From a bacterium (GTDB lineage Bacteria; Krumholzibacteriota; Krumholzibacteriia; LZORAL124-64-63), in NCBI GenBank assembly GCA_024223715.1, contig JAAEOA010000390.1:1-59970 (forward strand): 59,970 nt of DNA. Reading direction: 5' to 3'. Below are positions 1-8,136 of this stretch, in pieces. The position numbers and the translations under genes are program-made. Every line of letters begins with the position of its first letter. Within the stretch, counting starts at the first letter, position 1. Below the pieces are notes generated by a model, which was not told where the DNA came from, did no database searches, and saw only the letters and a list, made by a program, of their open reading frames with translations.

Positions 1-2
1 AT

Positions 3-293
3 TGGGTTGCTCTTTTGCATGGCCCTCAGGTTACTCAGGCTGGTGTTGTCTTTGAGGCAGATTTTCCACGAGCCAAAACGGTGCGCATTACGGGCAGTTT
101 CTGCAACTGGTCTGCCAAAGGCCTGCCATTAAAATGCCGTGAAGACGGAATCTGGGAATGCCATCTTGATCTTAAAGATGGAAAGCACGAATACCGATTT
201 ATTGTGGATGGGGCCTGGTTGCCCGATCCACACAATACCAAAACAGCTCCCAATGAATTTGGTGGAGCCAACAGCCTTGTGGTGGTCCAGTAG
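3..293 (+). CDS. Glycogen-binding (CBM48/AMPK-beta-like) domain protein, 5' end outside window
   Basis: The frame is open back to the first base, so this is the C-terminal end of a longer protein. The visible 97 residues form one early-set beta-sandwich of the isoamylase N-domain/AMPK-beta glycogen-binding type. The typical landmarks are present: VRITGSFCNW near the start, then GIWECHLDLKDGKHEYRFIVDG and a DPHNTK turn, with the ending NSLVVV. Such domains bind alpha-glucans or act as protein-interaction modules. In FCB-type bacteria they are often fused behind a membrane or anti-sigma-like region, but that part is not in the window. The TTG at 15 is an internal Leu rather than a convincing start. 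The next gene follows after 36 bp. The domain call is secure; the role of the full protein is unknown. Confidence 0.75.
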   Translation, partial: WVALLHGPQVTQAGVVFEADFPRAKTVRITGSFCNWSAKGLPLKCREDGIWECHLDLKDGKHEYRFIVDGAWLPDPHNTKTAPNEFGGANSLVVVQ

Positions 294-329
294 TTTTTGC
301 ATTTGAATTCAGCACCGGAGATTATTCTC

Positions 330-1205
330 ATGGCCAAAGGACCTGAAAACAGGGGACGGGGTGGTCAATCGCCCCGTCCAACCCAGCACATTTCCACCAT
401 CGCTCATTTATTTTTTGATAATGATTCTACTGTGGGGGAATCTGCTGGTGTTTCGCAGGGTGATCGGCACATTATGATTCTGGGTACCGGCCATAATAAT
501 TTTTCCGCCTATTGTTCCGCCGGACTTGGGCATCATTTGCTTGACCAGTCAGAAAAAGTTCAGGGCCGCCAGGGGGCCGAATCAGACTTGCCCGATCGCC
601 AGGTTTTCCTTGCTGAACCAGCCCCGGTTTGCTTTTCTGCCTTGTCATATTTAAAAGAAGAAACCTACCGGCCACCCATCACTGAGGAAACTGTTCCCTG
701 GGCAATGCATCGACTGGACAACCAACCTGTGTTGCGGATGTTTCCCGGTAATATTCCCAGTGAAGATTTTTCCGGAGGGCAGGTTGGGGGACGTTTTTTT
801 CTCAGCCACTTGGATTTGCCAGGACATTCTGATTTGCTTTCCATGGAAACTCAGGAAGTTAATGGCTTCCCGGGACCCTTGGACCAGAATGGTTCCACTG
901 CTATGGTTTGGTGTGTTAGTGAAGAGACAGCCTTGAGTTTCTCACAGGCCAGCCGTTTCGGCCGATTGGTAAAAATGGTCAGGCCTCACCGTATTCACCT
1001 TCTTATTTTTGCAGGCAAAGAAAGAAAGACTAGTTCTTCAGAAGAAAGGAGTACTGGCAGGAAACCGGAAAACCACACAGCACAGGCCCAGTCTCTTGTA
1101 AGGACTTTTTCTGACTCTATTGAGGTCAGGTCAAGAGCGGTGGCCCTCAACAGTGAAGACCGGAGTATTGTTCTAAGTTCTCTTGCCCGTGAAATTTGTC
1201 TTTGA
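330..1205 (+). CDS. Hypothetical protein, unrecognised family
   Basis: This 291-residue protein was not recognised. I start it at ATG 330 because a GGAG sits 9 bases upstream (317-320); the frame is open further upstream to a TTG at 297. It has no signal peptide or clear membrane segment. The first quarter, HIMILGTGHNNFSAYCSAGLG followed by HLLDQ, loosely recalls the first strand and helix of MinD/CpsD/FlhG-type ATPases, but no Walker A lysine motif is present. The last 60 residues are polar and rich in Ser, Glu and Arg. It lies between a glycogen-binding protein and polysaccharide genes on the same strand, so a role in envelope glycan export or its control is a guess from position only. Confidence 0.5.
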   Translation: MAKGPENRGRGGQSPRPTQHISTIAHLFFDNDSTVGESAGVSQGDRHIMILGTGHNNFSAYCSAGLGHHLLDQSEKVQGRQGAESDLPDRQVFLAEPAPVCFSALSYLKEETYRPPITEETVPWAMHRLDNQPVLRMFPGNIPSEDFSGGQVGGRFFLSHLDLPGHSDLLSMETQEVNGFPGPLDQNGSTAMVWCVSEETALSFSQASRFGRLVKMVRPHRIHLLIFAGKERKTSSSEERSTGRKPENHTAQAQSLVRTFSDSIEVRSRAVALNSEDRSIVLSSLAREICL

Positions 1206-1280
1206 CGATATTTGCCTTGTTCTTTAAACTTTCCCTACCAGGGCTGTGTACAATCAATCTCAATCGTCAGGGGCGAACCT

Positions 1281-1820
1281 GTGCCATTGCGCTTATGGGG
1301 ACTTTTAATATTTCTGATTTTTCCTCTTCATAGTTATGGACAGGACTTTTCTGCCAATGAACGTTTCCGGTTTGATGGATCAGGTGTTCTGATCATTAGC
1401 TCTGCCCGGGATACCACCGGTTTTTTTAATTGGGGCCCTGGCCCCGGCACCGGGCGAATTTCCCTCCATTGGGAGGGCGGGTTTCTCAGTGTTCCTGATA
1501 CTCTGGCCATGGAGGCCTATCCCAATAATAATCTTGCTGTTCCTCTGAAGGCGGGCTTTTCCGGGACTGTAAAAAACAAACCCATGCTCCTGGAGGATGG
1601 GATTTATCCCATCACCGGCAATGTGGTCCTGGGTGATGGGACAGTTCAATTGGTTATTTCCACAGGCGAATTGGAAATTCATGGGCCACGAGTCAGATAC
1701 CGGCATCAGGAATCTGATCTGAATAAAACCCGGGCGAACTTTTTGTTAATTGCCGGTCTGTTGATCCTAATTGTAGTGTTATTGCGTCGATCACGACGAA
1801 TTCTGCGCAAGGGATCATAA
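1281..1820 (+). CDS. Exported protein with C-terminal membrane anchor, unknown function
   Basis: A 179-residue protein starting at GTG 1281, behind an AGGGGCG stretch. The frame stays open to TTG 1212, but this start gives a normal signal peptide (MPLRLWGLLIFLIFPLHSYG, cleavage near Q21). The middle is a Gly-, Pro- and beta-rich extracytoplasmic domain. It ends with one hydrophobic helix (FLLIAGLLILIVVLL) and a basic tail RRSRRILRKGS, an arrangement that leaves the C-terminus in the cytoplasm and resembles sortase- or exosortase-type anchors without a recognisable LPxTG or PEP motif. The O-antigen ligase gene follows after one base, suggesting cotranscription and a role in the same surface-glycan system. 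No family recognised. Confidence 0.6.
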   Translation: MPLRLWGLLIFLIFPLHSYGQDFSANERFRFDGSGVLIISSARDTTGFFNWGPGPGTGRISLHWEGGFLSVPDTLAMEAYPNNNLAVPLKAGFSGTVKNKPMLLEDGIYPITGNVVLGDGTVQLVISTGELEIHGPRVRYRHQESDLNKTRANFLLIAGLLILIVVLLRRSRRILRKGS

Positions 1821-1821
1821 A

Positions 1822-3216
1822 ATGTTGCCCCGAAATGTCTCTCTTTTTTACCAGAGCAGTTTGATAACTTTGCCTTGGGTTGGCGTGGGTGTTGTTCACT
1901 ACTTTTTTGGGCGCGATGTTGGGGGTGGTTTGCAGGTATCCTGGCTTCTGTTGGCCATTGCCACTCTGGTGTCCTTTGCGAAATTCCGACACTCGGGCCC
2001 AACTGGTTTTCAGTTTTCTCCTTTAGTAAAGGTTTTATTGTTTGGGTCTTTGCTGGGAGTCCTTGTCTCTGCATTGGGAATGATGATAGCACCTTCTCTT
2101 GAGCCAATGGGGTCTGCCTGGGCCCGACTGTTGAAACAGCTGCTCCAACTGCTTATCATGTTGGTTTTTGTTTTGTGGCCTGCGCTGTGGACCCATGGGG
2201 TCTTCAGGTGGCAGAGAACCTTGGACCTGCTTTTTTTGGGGTTGGGGTTTCAGCTGGTGTACAGTTTTTTTCAGTTCACTAATTATTATTTTGGCCTGGG
2301 GTGGTTTGGTTCTCTGGAGGTTTTTTTCACATCCAATCCCAGTATCCTGTCCGGATCAGAGCAATTGTATTTGAATAATGTTATGCAGGACATTCCCCGC
2401 CTTAGGGGTACAATGTGCGAGCCTCTGTATCTTGGTAATTATCTTTTAATGATTTGGCCATTTCTTTTGGTTTGGGATAAGCCCCGCTCGTCACGCCTGA
2501 CCATAGGTGTGTTCATGGCGGCTCTTTTAATTTTGACCTGGTCTCGAGGTGCCTGGTTGGCTCTTCTGGTTCAGATGTTTTTTTGGGTGATATTAAAACT
2601 TGTTATAAATAGCCGGCGTCGCTTTGGGGACAGGATCCTTTTCGGCCCAACACTAAAGGTAGTTTTTCGCTCTGTTTTGATTTTAATGCTGGGCTTGGTC
2701 GTGGTGAACTTAGTGTCCCGTGATGCTCTTTCGGGTCGGCTGCTTGCCTCTTTCAACAACCAGGATTGGTCCAACCTTACCCGGCTGTACAGTATGAAAG
2801 CTGCATGGGACGCCTTTATGCAAAGCCCGGTTGTAGGGGTGGGATGGGGGCAATATGCCTTCCATTTTCCCCTTTTAGTAGATTCAATGGGGTTGCAAAG
2901 TCAATTCTCATGGCCTGTGGTAAATAACTTTTATCTGAAAATTCTATGTGAAACCGGCCTCGTTGGATTTGCAGTCTTTATTGCCTTTTTCCTGTTACTA
3001 TGGGTTAAGGTCTGGCGCTCGGTTTTCAGGGCTCCCTCAGGAATCAAAACGACAATGGTTTTGCCCGCGTCCTTGTCGGTGGTTGGCGTATGGGCTCAAA
3101 TGATGACTTTTTCCCAATACAATTTGCCTCATATTTGGGTGGGACTGGGATTATTGTTAGCGGCAATCAGTCAATCTGATAAAAATTTACCGGACAGGGA
3201 AGGCTGTAATAAATAG
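1822..3216 (+). CDS. O-antigen ligase / polymerase family membrane protein (Wzy_C, WaaL-like)
   Basis: A 464-residue polytopic protein with about ten to twelve hydrophobic helices and a larger loop in the second half. Family features are the SRGAW turn after a helix (about residue 238), the SPVVGVGWGQYAFHFP segment in the large periplasmic loop (about residue 333), and NNFYLKILCETGLVGFA entering the last helices. Members join or polymerise undecaprenyl-linked glycan units on the periplasmic face of the inner membrane. Sequence alone does not separate ligase from polymerase. It starts at ATG 1822, one base after the previous stop, and its stop overlaps the GTG start of the glycosyltransferase (TAGTG), so the two are probably translationally coupled. 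Confidence 0.8.
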   Translation: MLPRNVSLFYQSSLITLPWVGVGVVHYFFGRDVGGGLQVSWLLLAIATLVSFAKFRHSGPTGFQFSPLVKVLLFGSLLGVLVSALGMMIAPSLEPMGSAWARLLKQLLQLLIMLVFVLWPALWTHGVFRWQRTLDLLFLGLGFQLVYSFFQFTNYYFGLGWFGSLEVFFTSNPSILSGSEQLYLNNVMQDIPRLRGTMCEPLYLGNYLLMIWPFLLVWDKPRSSRLTIGVFMAALLILTWSRGAWLALLVQMFFWVILKLVINSRRRFGDRILFGPTLKVVFRSVLILMLGLVVVNLVSRDALSGRLLASFNNQDWSNLTRLYSMKAAWDAFMQSPVVGVGWGQYAFHFPLLVDSMGLQSQFSWPVVNNFYLKILCETGLVGFAVFIAFFLLLWVKVWRSVFRAPSGIKTTMVLPASLSVVGVWAQMMTFSQYNLPHIWVGLGLLLAAISQSDKNLPDREGCNK

Positions 3217-4352
3217 TGGAAAATCGTGCAACTCATATTGTTCTTGACGCTTTGCTGGTCAATGAAAAACCAACTGGTGTGGGGCGATCCATTCTTGAGC
3301 TCACCCAAGCCATGGCTCAGCTCAATACACATTATGAGTTCACTATTCTGACCACCTCACCGGAATCTTTTGCCTGGCTGGAGTCAAACCCCCAGTGGAA
3401 TGTGAAGTTTTGTGCCGGGGCTACCGGTGGAACTTTTCGAAAAGCTTTTTTCTCGCAATTCAAAATCCCAACCCTTTGCCGCCAACTGAAAGCCGACATC
3501 CTGCACAGTCTGCAGTTCGTGGCACCATTGTTTGTTCCCTGTTTGAGTGTGGTTACGGTTCACGACCTTGCCTGGCAAATATTTCCCGAAACTGTTGAAC
3601 AGCCCCGACGAGGTTATTATCAGCTGTTGGTTCCTCAATCGTTGAAAAGGGCAAATGAAATTGTCACTAACAGCCAGGCCACTGCAGATGATGTGAAAAA
3701 GTACTACCCTCAATGTTCAAAAGTAACTGTCACGCCTTTTGGTACTCCATCCTGGGCTGTAGCCGAACCTATTGCGGAACAAAGAAACACAGAGGGTCGC
3801 CCGTTTTTCCTGTTTGTCGGGACATTGGAGCCCAGAAAAAATCTGGAAAGAATTTTGAAGGCTTACAGCCGGTTGCTGGAAAAGGATCCTGCACCCCAAC
3901 TCACCCAATGGCCGTCTTTGTTGCTCGTTGGAAGCAAAGGATGGAAAGATTCTCATCTTCGGAAAATGATGCAGCCCTTGCTTCAGTCCGGTGATTTGAA
4001 AATAGAGGATTATTGTGATACTCCAAGACTGAAGGAACTGTACCTTTCGGCACAGGCATTGCTTTTCCCATCTCTTCATGAGGGGTTTGGGTTTCCAATT
4101 CTGGAGGCAATGGCGCTGCAATTACCTGTAATCACCTCCGGAAAGGGGGCCATGGCCGAAGTGGCAGGGCAATATGCATTGTTGGTCGATGCAGAAAATA
4201 CAGACCAATTGTGCTCCCAGATGGCTATTTTAAGCCAAACACCGGAATTACGGGAACGTTTGGCCTCAGACGGCCCCAGGAGGGCCCGGCAATGGACCTG
4301 GGAGCAAACCGCGTTAAAAACATTCGAGGTTTATGATAATATTTCAGGGTGA
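3216..4352 (+). CDS. Glycosyltransferase family 4 (GT-B fold)
   Basis: A 378-residue retaining GT-B glycosyltransferase. The N-terminal acceptor domain has the PTGVGRSILEL loop and VTVHDLAWQIFPE. The C-terminal donor-binding domain has FVGTLEPRKNLERILKAY (about residue 195) and the diagnostic SLHEGFGFPILEAMA segment (EX7E motif, about residue 287). It most likely transfers a sugar from a nucleotide donor to a lipid-linked glycan at the cytoplasmic face of the membrane. The GTG start shares its first base with the stop of the upstream ligase/polymerase gene. A 208 bp gap with tandem repeats follows, so this may be the end of that transcription unit. The sugar specificity cannot be read. Confidence 0.88.
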   Translation: MENRATHIVLDALLVNEKPTGVGRSILELTQAMAQLNTHYEFTILTTSPESFAWLESNPQWNVKFCAGATGGTFRKAFFSQFKIPTLCRQLKADILHSLQFVAPLFVPCLSVVTVHDLAWQIFPETVEQPRRGYYQLLVPQSLKRANEIVTNSQATADDVKKYYPQCSKVTVTPFGTPSWAVAEPIAEQRNTEGRPFFLFVGTLEPRKNLERILKAYSRLLEKDPAPQLTQWPSLLLVGSKGWKDSHLRKMMQPLLQSGDLKIEDYCDTPRLKELYLSAQALLFPSLHEGFGFPILEAMALQLPVITSGKGAMAEVAGQYALLVDAENTDQLCSQMAILSQTPELRERLASDGPRRARQWTWEQTALKTFEVYDNISG

Positions 4353-4453
4353 AATCTTGTGTAGTGGTTGTGGCTATTAGTGCTCCGGAATTTTATCATA
4401 TTAATAAAAGCATTGCCTGATTGCTTTCTGTGGGGTACTTTTCTGCTGAACTG

Positions 4454-4489
4454 GTCATCTGGAGAGTCATCTGGAGAGTCATCTGGAGG
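4454..4489 (+). repeat. Three tandem 12-bp repeats
   Basis: The unit GTCATCTGGAGA occurs at 4454-4465 and 4466-4477; a third copy at 4478-4489 differs only in its last base. The array sits about 70 bp upstream of the WecA-like start in the gap after the GT4 gene. The core ATCTGGA resembles the ATCTAGA core of the 12-bp repeat before lexA. It could be a slippage product or a cluster of protein-binding sites; no family is recognised. Confidence 0.8.
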
Positions 4490-4560
4490 CAGTTTTCATA
4501 CAGTAGAATAATTTGAGAAGATTTTTTGTTTTTAGGACAACGGAATTTCAAGGAGGAACC

Positions 4561-5775
4561 GTGGACCTGGGACTTATAGCAGTGTTGAGCTTTGTGGTGG
4601 CATTTTTAATGTCATGGCTGGTGCAACCCCATTTCCGAAATTTAGGATTCCTAACGGAAATCGTTGATCATCCCGGTTATCGGCGTCCTCATCGTGAACC
4701 TGTGCCCCGAACCGGTGGCATGGCTATCTTCATTTCATTTTTCTGCACACTTTTCTTTTTGGAAAAGGTTGTTGTGCATACTGAATTGCCGTGGTCTTGG
4801 CTGGGAATCCTTATTGGTGCTGGTCTGGCCATTTTGGCCCTTGGTGTCGGTGACGACCGTTTTGGTATTCATGCTGAAAAAAAATTATACGGCCAATTGG
4901 CGGTCATCCTCCTGCTAATGGTCTTTGGCCAAAGACTCGATTTTGTAGTTATTCCCATGATTGGGAAAATCCAACTCGGTGGCTGGGCTTGGCCTTTCAC
5001 TCTTTTTTGGTACCTAGGGTTTATTAACTCCATGAACCTTATCGATGGCCTTGATGGTTTAGCTAGTGGCATTAGCATTCTGGCGTCTCTAACTCTTGTG
5101 GTTATTGCTTATGTTGTGGCAGACATGTATAGCATGCTTTTTGCCGCCACGCTGTGTGGTGCTACGGTTGCATTCTTTTATTGGAATATCAGTGATCGTA
5201 AAATCTTCCTTGGCGATTCCGGAAGTATGTGGATGGGCCTTGTTCTGGGCAGCCTAATCATGAATTTGGGGCAGAAGGTCGGCTTGAGTCTTCCTCTTAT
5301 GCTGGCCCCCATGATTGTTCCCATCTGGGACACAGGAACTACAATAATCCGGCGTTATCGTCGTCGTGCCTCCATTTTTCAGGCTGATGACTTTCATCTG
5401 CACCATCGGTTGCTTCGTTTGGGGTTTTCGCCACGTGGTGTGGTCTTGTGCCTTCTGTTGGTTACCGCCGGTGCCATCCTGTTCAGTTTGAGTGGCTTCC
5501 TGAATCTTGCTTGGCTTGGTTTGCCTGCAATGGGGGCTTGGATGTGGGCAGCCCAGTTGGGTGCTCAGCGGCATATGCAAAACCGTCAACAGGGTTTTGA
5601 TCTTTTTTCCGAGTTATCTTATGCCCTTGGATTTAATGACCGAATGGATCTTCTCAAAAATCAGGGCGATCAAAATGTTGCCGACATTATCGATTTTCAA
5701 TCTGAGAAACAGAAGGTCAATCAAAAATCAGATCCACAGGACCGGGGTGACCGCTCCGTTTCCGGTGATGACTGA
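4561..5775 (+). CDS. Polyprenyl-phosphate N-acetylhexosamine-1-phosphate transferase (WecA/TagO/MraY family)
   Basis: This membrane enzyme primes glycan synthesis by moving a GlcNAc-1-P-type group from UDP-sugar to undecaprenyl phosphate. I start it at GTG 4561, four bases after a strong AGGAGG (4551-4556), giving 404 residues; the open frame begins at TTG 4513. Family motifs are in order: RRPHREPVPRTGG near residue 37, GVGDDRFGIHAEKKLYGQL (Mg2+/substrate loop) near 98, NSMNLIDGLDGLASG near 156, FLGDSGSM near 216 and HLHHRLL near 278. The HxHHR ending is typical of the WecA/TagO/RgpG branch rather than MraY. About ten helices are visible. Its C-terminal tail of some 60 residues is polar and cytoplasmic. 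It probably initiates the O-antigen or exopolysaccharide made by the neighbouring genes. Confidence 0.9.
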   Translation: MDLGLIAVLSFVVAFLMSWLVQPHFRNLGFLTEIVDHPGYRRPHREPVPRTGGMAIFISFFCTLFFLEKVVVHTELPWSWLGILIGAGLAILALGVGDDRFGIHAEKKLYGQLAVILLLMVFGQRLDFVVIPMIGKIQLGGWAWPFTLFWYLGFINSMNLIDGLDGLASGISILASLTLVVIAYVVADMYSMLFAATLCGATVAFFYWNISDRKIFLGDSGSMWMGLVLGSLIMNLGQKVGLSLPLMLAPMIVPIWDTGTTIIRRYRRRASIFQADDFHLHHRLLRLGFSPRGVVLCLLLVTAGAILFSLSGFLNLAWLGLPAMGAWMWAAQLGAQRHMQNRQQGFDLFSELSYALGFNDRMDLLKNQGDQNVADIIDFQSEKQKVNQKSDPQDRGDRSVSGDD

Positions 5776-5786
5776 TTTCCAGGCCC

Positions 5787-6488
5787 ATGGTTGGAGATGT
5801 TTTGTCCTTCGCTCCTTTGCCTGAACATTTTACAGATTTTTTGCGTCAGCTTCAATACAAGGCTGACACTCGAATTTTGGACCTGGGGTCCGGTGAGGGG
5901 CTCTTTCCTGGCTTGGTTTCCCATTCTTTTTCCAGTGTCTGGGGCCTGGACCGTCGTCACCCATATGAAGGGGCATCATGGGACCTGTGTGCCGATGCAG
6001 GCAATCCACCCCTCCTAAATCATAGTTTAGATGCACTGGTTGCCGGGAATTTGGTGCGGCATCTTCTGGTTCAGAACTCCAGCACTGTTTTTTTATCCCT
6101 TTGGCTGAACTTGCTGAAACCGGGGGGGCGTTTGTATATTTTCGAAGACCATCCTGAATTTAACCCGGGCCCTGCATTTAATTACCAACGTCTTCAAAAA
6201 TTTCTTGCGAAACTGATGCCGGGTCAAAGAGCTGAATTGCTCAAACGGGAGTCTTTTGTCGAGATAGCCCAAAAGGAATGTCCGAGCCAAAAATGGGTTT
6301 CGGGTCTGCAGTTCAACAATACCGAGCCCAACTTCCTTGCGGTCAGCGAATTGCTGGCCCCTGATGGAATAAAACCTGCAATTGAGACCGACGTTGGGGC
6401 TTTACTTGCTGATATTGAAAATCAGGGAATCAGCTACGGGCGTTATTGGTGGGCTTCTGCCCAGGTTGAGTCAGTTATGTCGGAATAA
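5787..6488 (+). CDS. Class I SAM-dependent methyltransferase
   Basis: A 233-residue Rossmann-fold methyltransferase. Motif I is ILDLGSGEG (about residues 30-38), an acidic residue ends the second strand (VWGLDRR, about 51-57), and motif post-I/IV continues through the LLKPGGRLYIFEDHPE stretch around residue 110. The substrate is unknown. The gene begins 11 bp after the WecA-like stop and is 15 bp from the deacetylase-like gene, so modification of a glycan or of a lipid-linked intermediate is the natural guess. It is not a UbiE or Trm family member that I can recognise. Confidence 0.75.
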   Translation: MVGDVLSFAPLPEHFTDFLRQLQYKADTRILDLGSGEGLFPGLVSHSFSSVWGLDRRHPYEGASWDLCADAGNPPLLNHSLDALVAGNLVRHLLVQNSSTVFLSLWLNLLKPGGRLYIFEDHPEFNPGPAFNYQRLQKFLAKLMPGQRAELLKRESFVEIAQKECPSQKWVSGLQFNNTEPNFLAVSELLAPDGIKPAIETDVGALLADIENQGISYGRYWWASAQVESVMSE

Positions 6489-6503
6489 AAAGAAAAGGCA
6501 ATA

Positions 6504-7784
6504 ATGGGAACTTGGTGGAAAATTTTTCTCACCGGCATGGTGCTGGTCCTTGGTGTTATTGGGCTAGTTACTGTTGAAAGTCCGTCTCTGGTCCTTTGGA
6601 AACCCATTCGTGCCGTTGTGTTGGAAAGTGATGACTGGGGCTTTGCCGGATTTATTCCCCATGCTGAAGTTTGGCAGAAAGAGCGCCGGGAAGAGCTGAA
6701 TCCTGGGGTTTTTCCTGAGGTTTACTGGGAGTCCATTTTAGAAGATTCCACAATGGTTTCTAATTTGGCCGGTGTCATGCTAGCGCATAAGGGATCAGAT
6801 GGTTTGCCTGCTGTTTTTCAGCCCAACTATGTAATGAGTTCTCTGAGCTATGAAAAGGAAGGAAACGAATGGATTTGGCGCCGGTACGATTGGCCCAATC
6901 TCCCGCCAACATATTCACGTCCCGGGTTGATTGCCTCGGTGCAAAGAGCTGTTGAAGCGGGTGTATGGTACCCCGAATTTCATGCTACTTGGCATTATGA
7001 TCCCGCCAAACGGCTACAATATGCTCTTTCAACAGAAATGGCCGAGCGATTGACGCGCCAAGGGGTTGTTTTGTTTCCCCACAGTGAGAAAGCTCGTGAA
7101 TTGGGTCCTTGGCGGTCTATTTCCGACCTTCAACAGGAATTTTCACATTCTGCAATGTTGTTCGAAAGAGCTTTTGAAAGACCCGTGGGATCCATCATCG
7201 CTCCTGATTACACCTGGGACTCCCGTTTGGAAACCATGTGGGATGATTTTGGTCTGTTTGTGATACAAGCCAAAAGAGAGCAAAGAAACCCGACGTTGTT
7301 GTCTGGTAAACCTGGCAGAATTCAAAAATTCATTTTTCGAAAAATTGATATTCTTACGCACCGGAATAGGGTTTATCTTCCGCGTAATTGTCGACTTGAG
7401 CCCGTTCAGGCTCCTGATGCCGAGGTTGTCGTGCAGAATTGTATTGTTGAAACCCATTCAGCCTGGAGTGCCGGTCAACCGGCTGTTGTTGAAACTCATC
7501 GGGTTAATTTTGCCCATGCCGATCCCCAGATTGTATTGACGGGATTGAGTTCTCTTTCTGAATATCTTTCCGTTATTTGTGATGGTTCCCAACCTTTACC
7601 GGTTTTTATGGTGGATACTGAGGTTGCCCAATTGCAAACCAGAGGGGTCAGCTGGGTTGTCAGGGGAGACCGATTAATCTTGAGGAACGGTACTCACACC
7701 CGGCGGTTGATTGTAGTGAACCACTTAGACCAACAACGCATTTTCGCTATCGGGGCTCAATCTACAAAAACATGCATTTGGTGA
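6504..7784 (+). CDS. Membrane-anchored polysaccharide-deacetylase-like protein
   Basis: A 426-residue protein with one N-terminal hydrophobic segment (IFLTGMVLVLGVIGLVTV) that anchors it or serves as an uncleaved signal. VVLESDDWGF (about residues 37-46) sits where NodB-type deacetylases carry the TFDDG metal-binding Asp pair. YPEFHATWHYDP (about 155-166) could supply the metal-binding histidines, and ETHRVNFAHAD (about 330) a later His. This pattern is that of divergent deacetylase/glycosidase TIM-barrel proteins found in surface polysaccharide loci. The assignment is by fold-level motifs only, and activity could be on a polymer in the periplasm. It ends the polysaccharide cluster; a 352 bp non-coding region follows. 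Confidence 0.55.
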   Translation: MGTWWKIFLTGMVLVLGVIGLVTVESPSLVLWKPIRAVVLESDDWGFAGFIPHAEVWQKERREELNPGVFPEVYWESILEDSTMVSNLAGVMLAHKGSDGLPAVFQPNYVMSSLSYEKEGNEWIWRRYDWPNLPPTYSRPGLIASVQRAVEAGVWYPEFHATWHYDPAKRLQYALSTEMAERLTRQGVVLFPHSEKARELGPWRSISDLQQEFSHSAMLFERAFERPVGSIIAPDYTWDSRLETMWDDFGLFVIQAKREQRNPTLLSGKPGRIQKFIFRKIDILTHRNRVYLPRNCRLEPVQAPDAEVVVQNCIVETHSAWSAGQPAVVETHRVNFAHADPQIVLTGLSSLSEYLSVICDGSQPLPVFMVDTEVAQLQTRGVSWVVRGDRLILRNGTHTRRLIVVNHLDQQRIFAIGAQSTKTCIW

Positions 7785-7895
7785 CTCTTTTGTGATAAAA
7801 TGTGTTAATTGTTAATTTCTTGTCTCAAATTACAAATGGGCGCTTTTTGGTGTTATTAATTCATTTTCGTTATCTTTAGTAAAGATTTTGAGGCA

Positions 7896-7924
7896 TTGAC
7901 GTTCTTTTCGGTTTGTGGTATAGT
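7896..7924 (+). promoter_or_regulatory. Sigma70-type promoter of the C25 peptidase gene
   Basis: TTGACG at 7896-7901 and TATAGT at 7919-7924 are separated by exactly 17 bp, each one or two bases from consensus. The expected start is near 7931, which gives an untranslated leader of about 205 nt before ATG 8137. It is the best-matching promoter in the window. Confidence 0.7.
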
Positions 7925-7989
7925 AACACATAGAAAAATACTCATTTTGGGAACCCGGTTTGCCTCGTGGTGTTAATCACGGCCGGAAC

Positions 7990-8025
7990 CTGATGTTTGT
8001 TGATCTGATTTGTCAGGAACATCAG
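7990..8025 (+). promoter_or_regulatory. Nested hairpin in the leader of the C25 gene
   Basis: CTGATGTT (7990-7997) pairs perfectly with AACATCAG (8018-8025). Inside the loop, CTGA (8005-8008) pairs with TCAG (8013-8016). There is no T-run after it, so it is unlikely to be an intrinsic terminator. No riboswitch class is recognised. A translation- or stability-control element is an inference. Confidence 0.5.
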
Positions 8026-8052
8026 AATAACATCAGAATAATATCAGGATAC
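8020..8052 (+). repeat. Three 11-bp tandem repeats in the leader
   Basis: CATCAGAATAA occurs at 8020-8030 and 8031-8041, followed by TATCAGGATAC at 8042-8052 (three changes). The first copy overlaps the right arm of the nested hairpin, so the later copies could offer alternative pairing partners for the left arm. Confidence 0.65.
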
Positions 8053-8095
8053 AATCTGTGATTCGTCACACACCTCGTTACTAATGATATTCAGA

Positions 8096-8116
8096 AATGG
8101 CATTCACCTTGCCATT
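8096..8116 (+). promoter_or_regulatory. Hairpin just upstream of the C25 gene ribosome-binding site
   Basis: AATGGCA (8096-8102) pairs with TGCCATT (8110-8116) across a 7-nt loop, ending ten bases before the GGAGG at 8126-8130. It could keep the ribosome site exposed or limit access to it. It is perfect over 7 bp but its function is inferred. Confidence 0.4.
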
Positions 8117-8136
8117 CTATTCCATGGAGGATATGC

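Larger units (their letters stand above)
7785..8136 (+). other. 352-bp non-coding region: promoter and structured leader of the C25 gene
   Basis: This is the only stretch over 300 bp without a gene. It holds a strong sigma70-like promoter (7896-7924), then a leader of roughly 200 nt with a nested hairpin (7990-8025), three 11-bp tandem repeats (8020-8052), a 7-bp-stem hairpin (8096-8116) and a GGAGG ribosome site (8126-8130) six bases before the ATG at 8137. No small ORF with a good start was seen. The first 110 bp are AT-rich without a clear terminator for the upstream gene. Confidence 0.7.

Noticed and set aside
4407..4427. AAAGCA/TGCTTT hairpin after the GT4 gene as terminator
   Set aside because: Only six AT-rich base pairs with a nine-base loop and no T-run.
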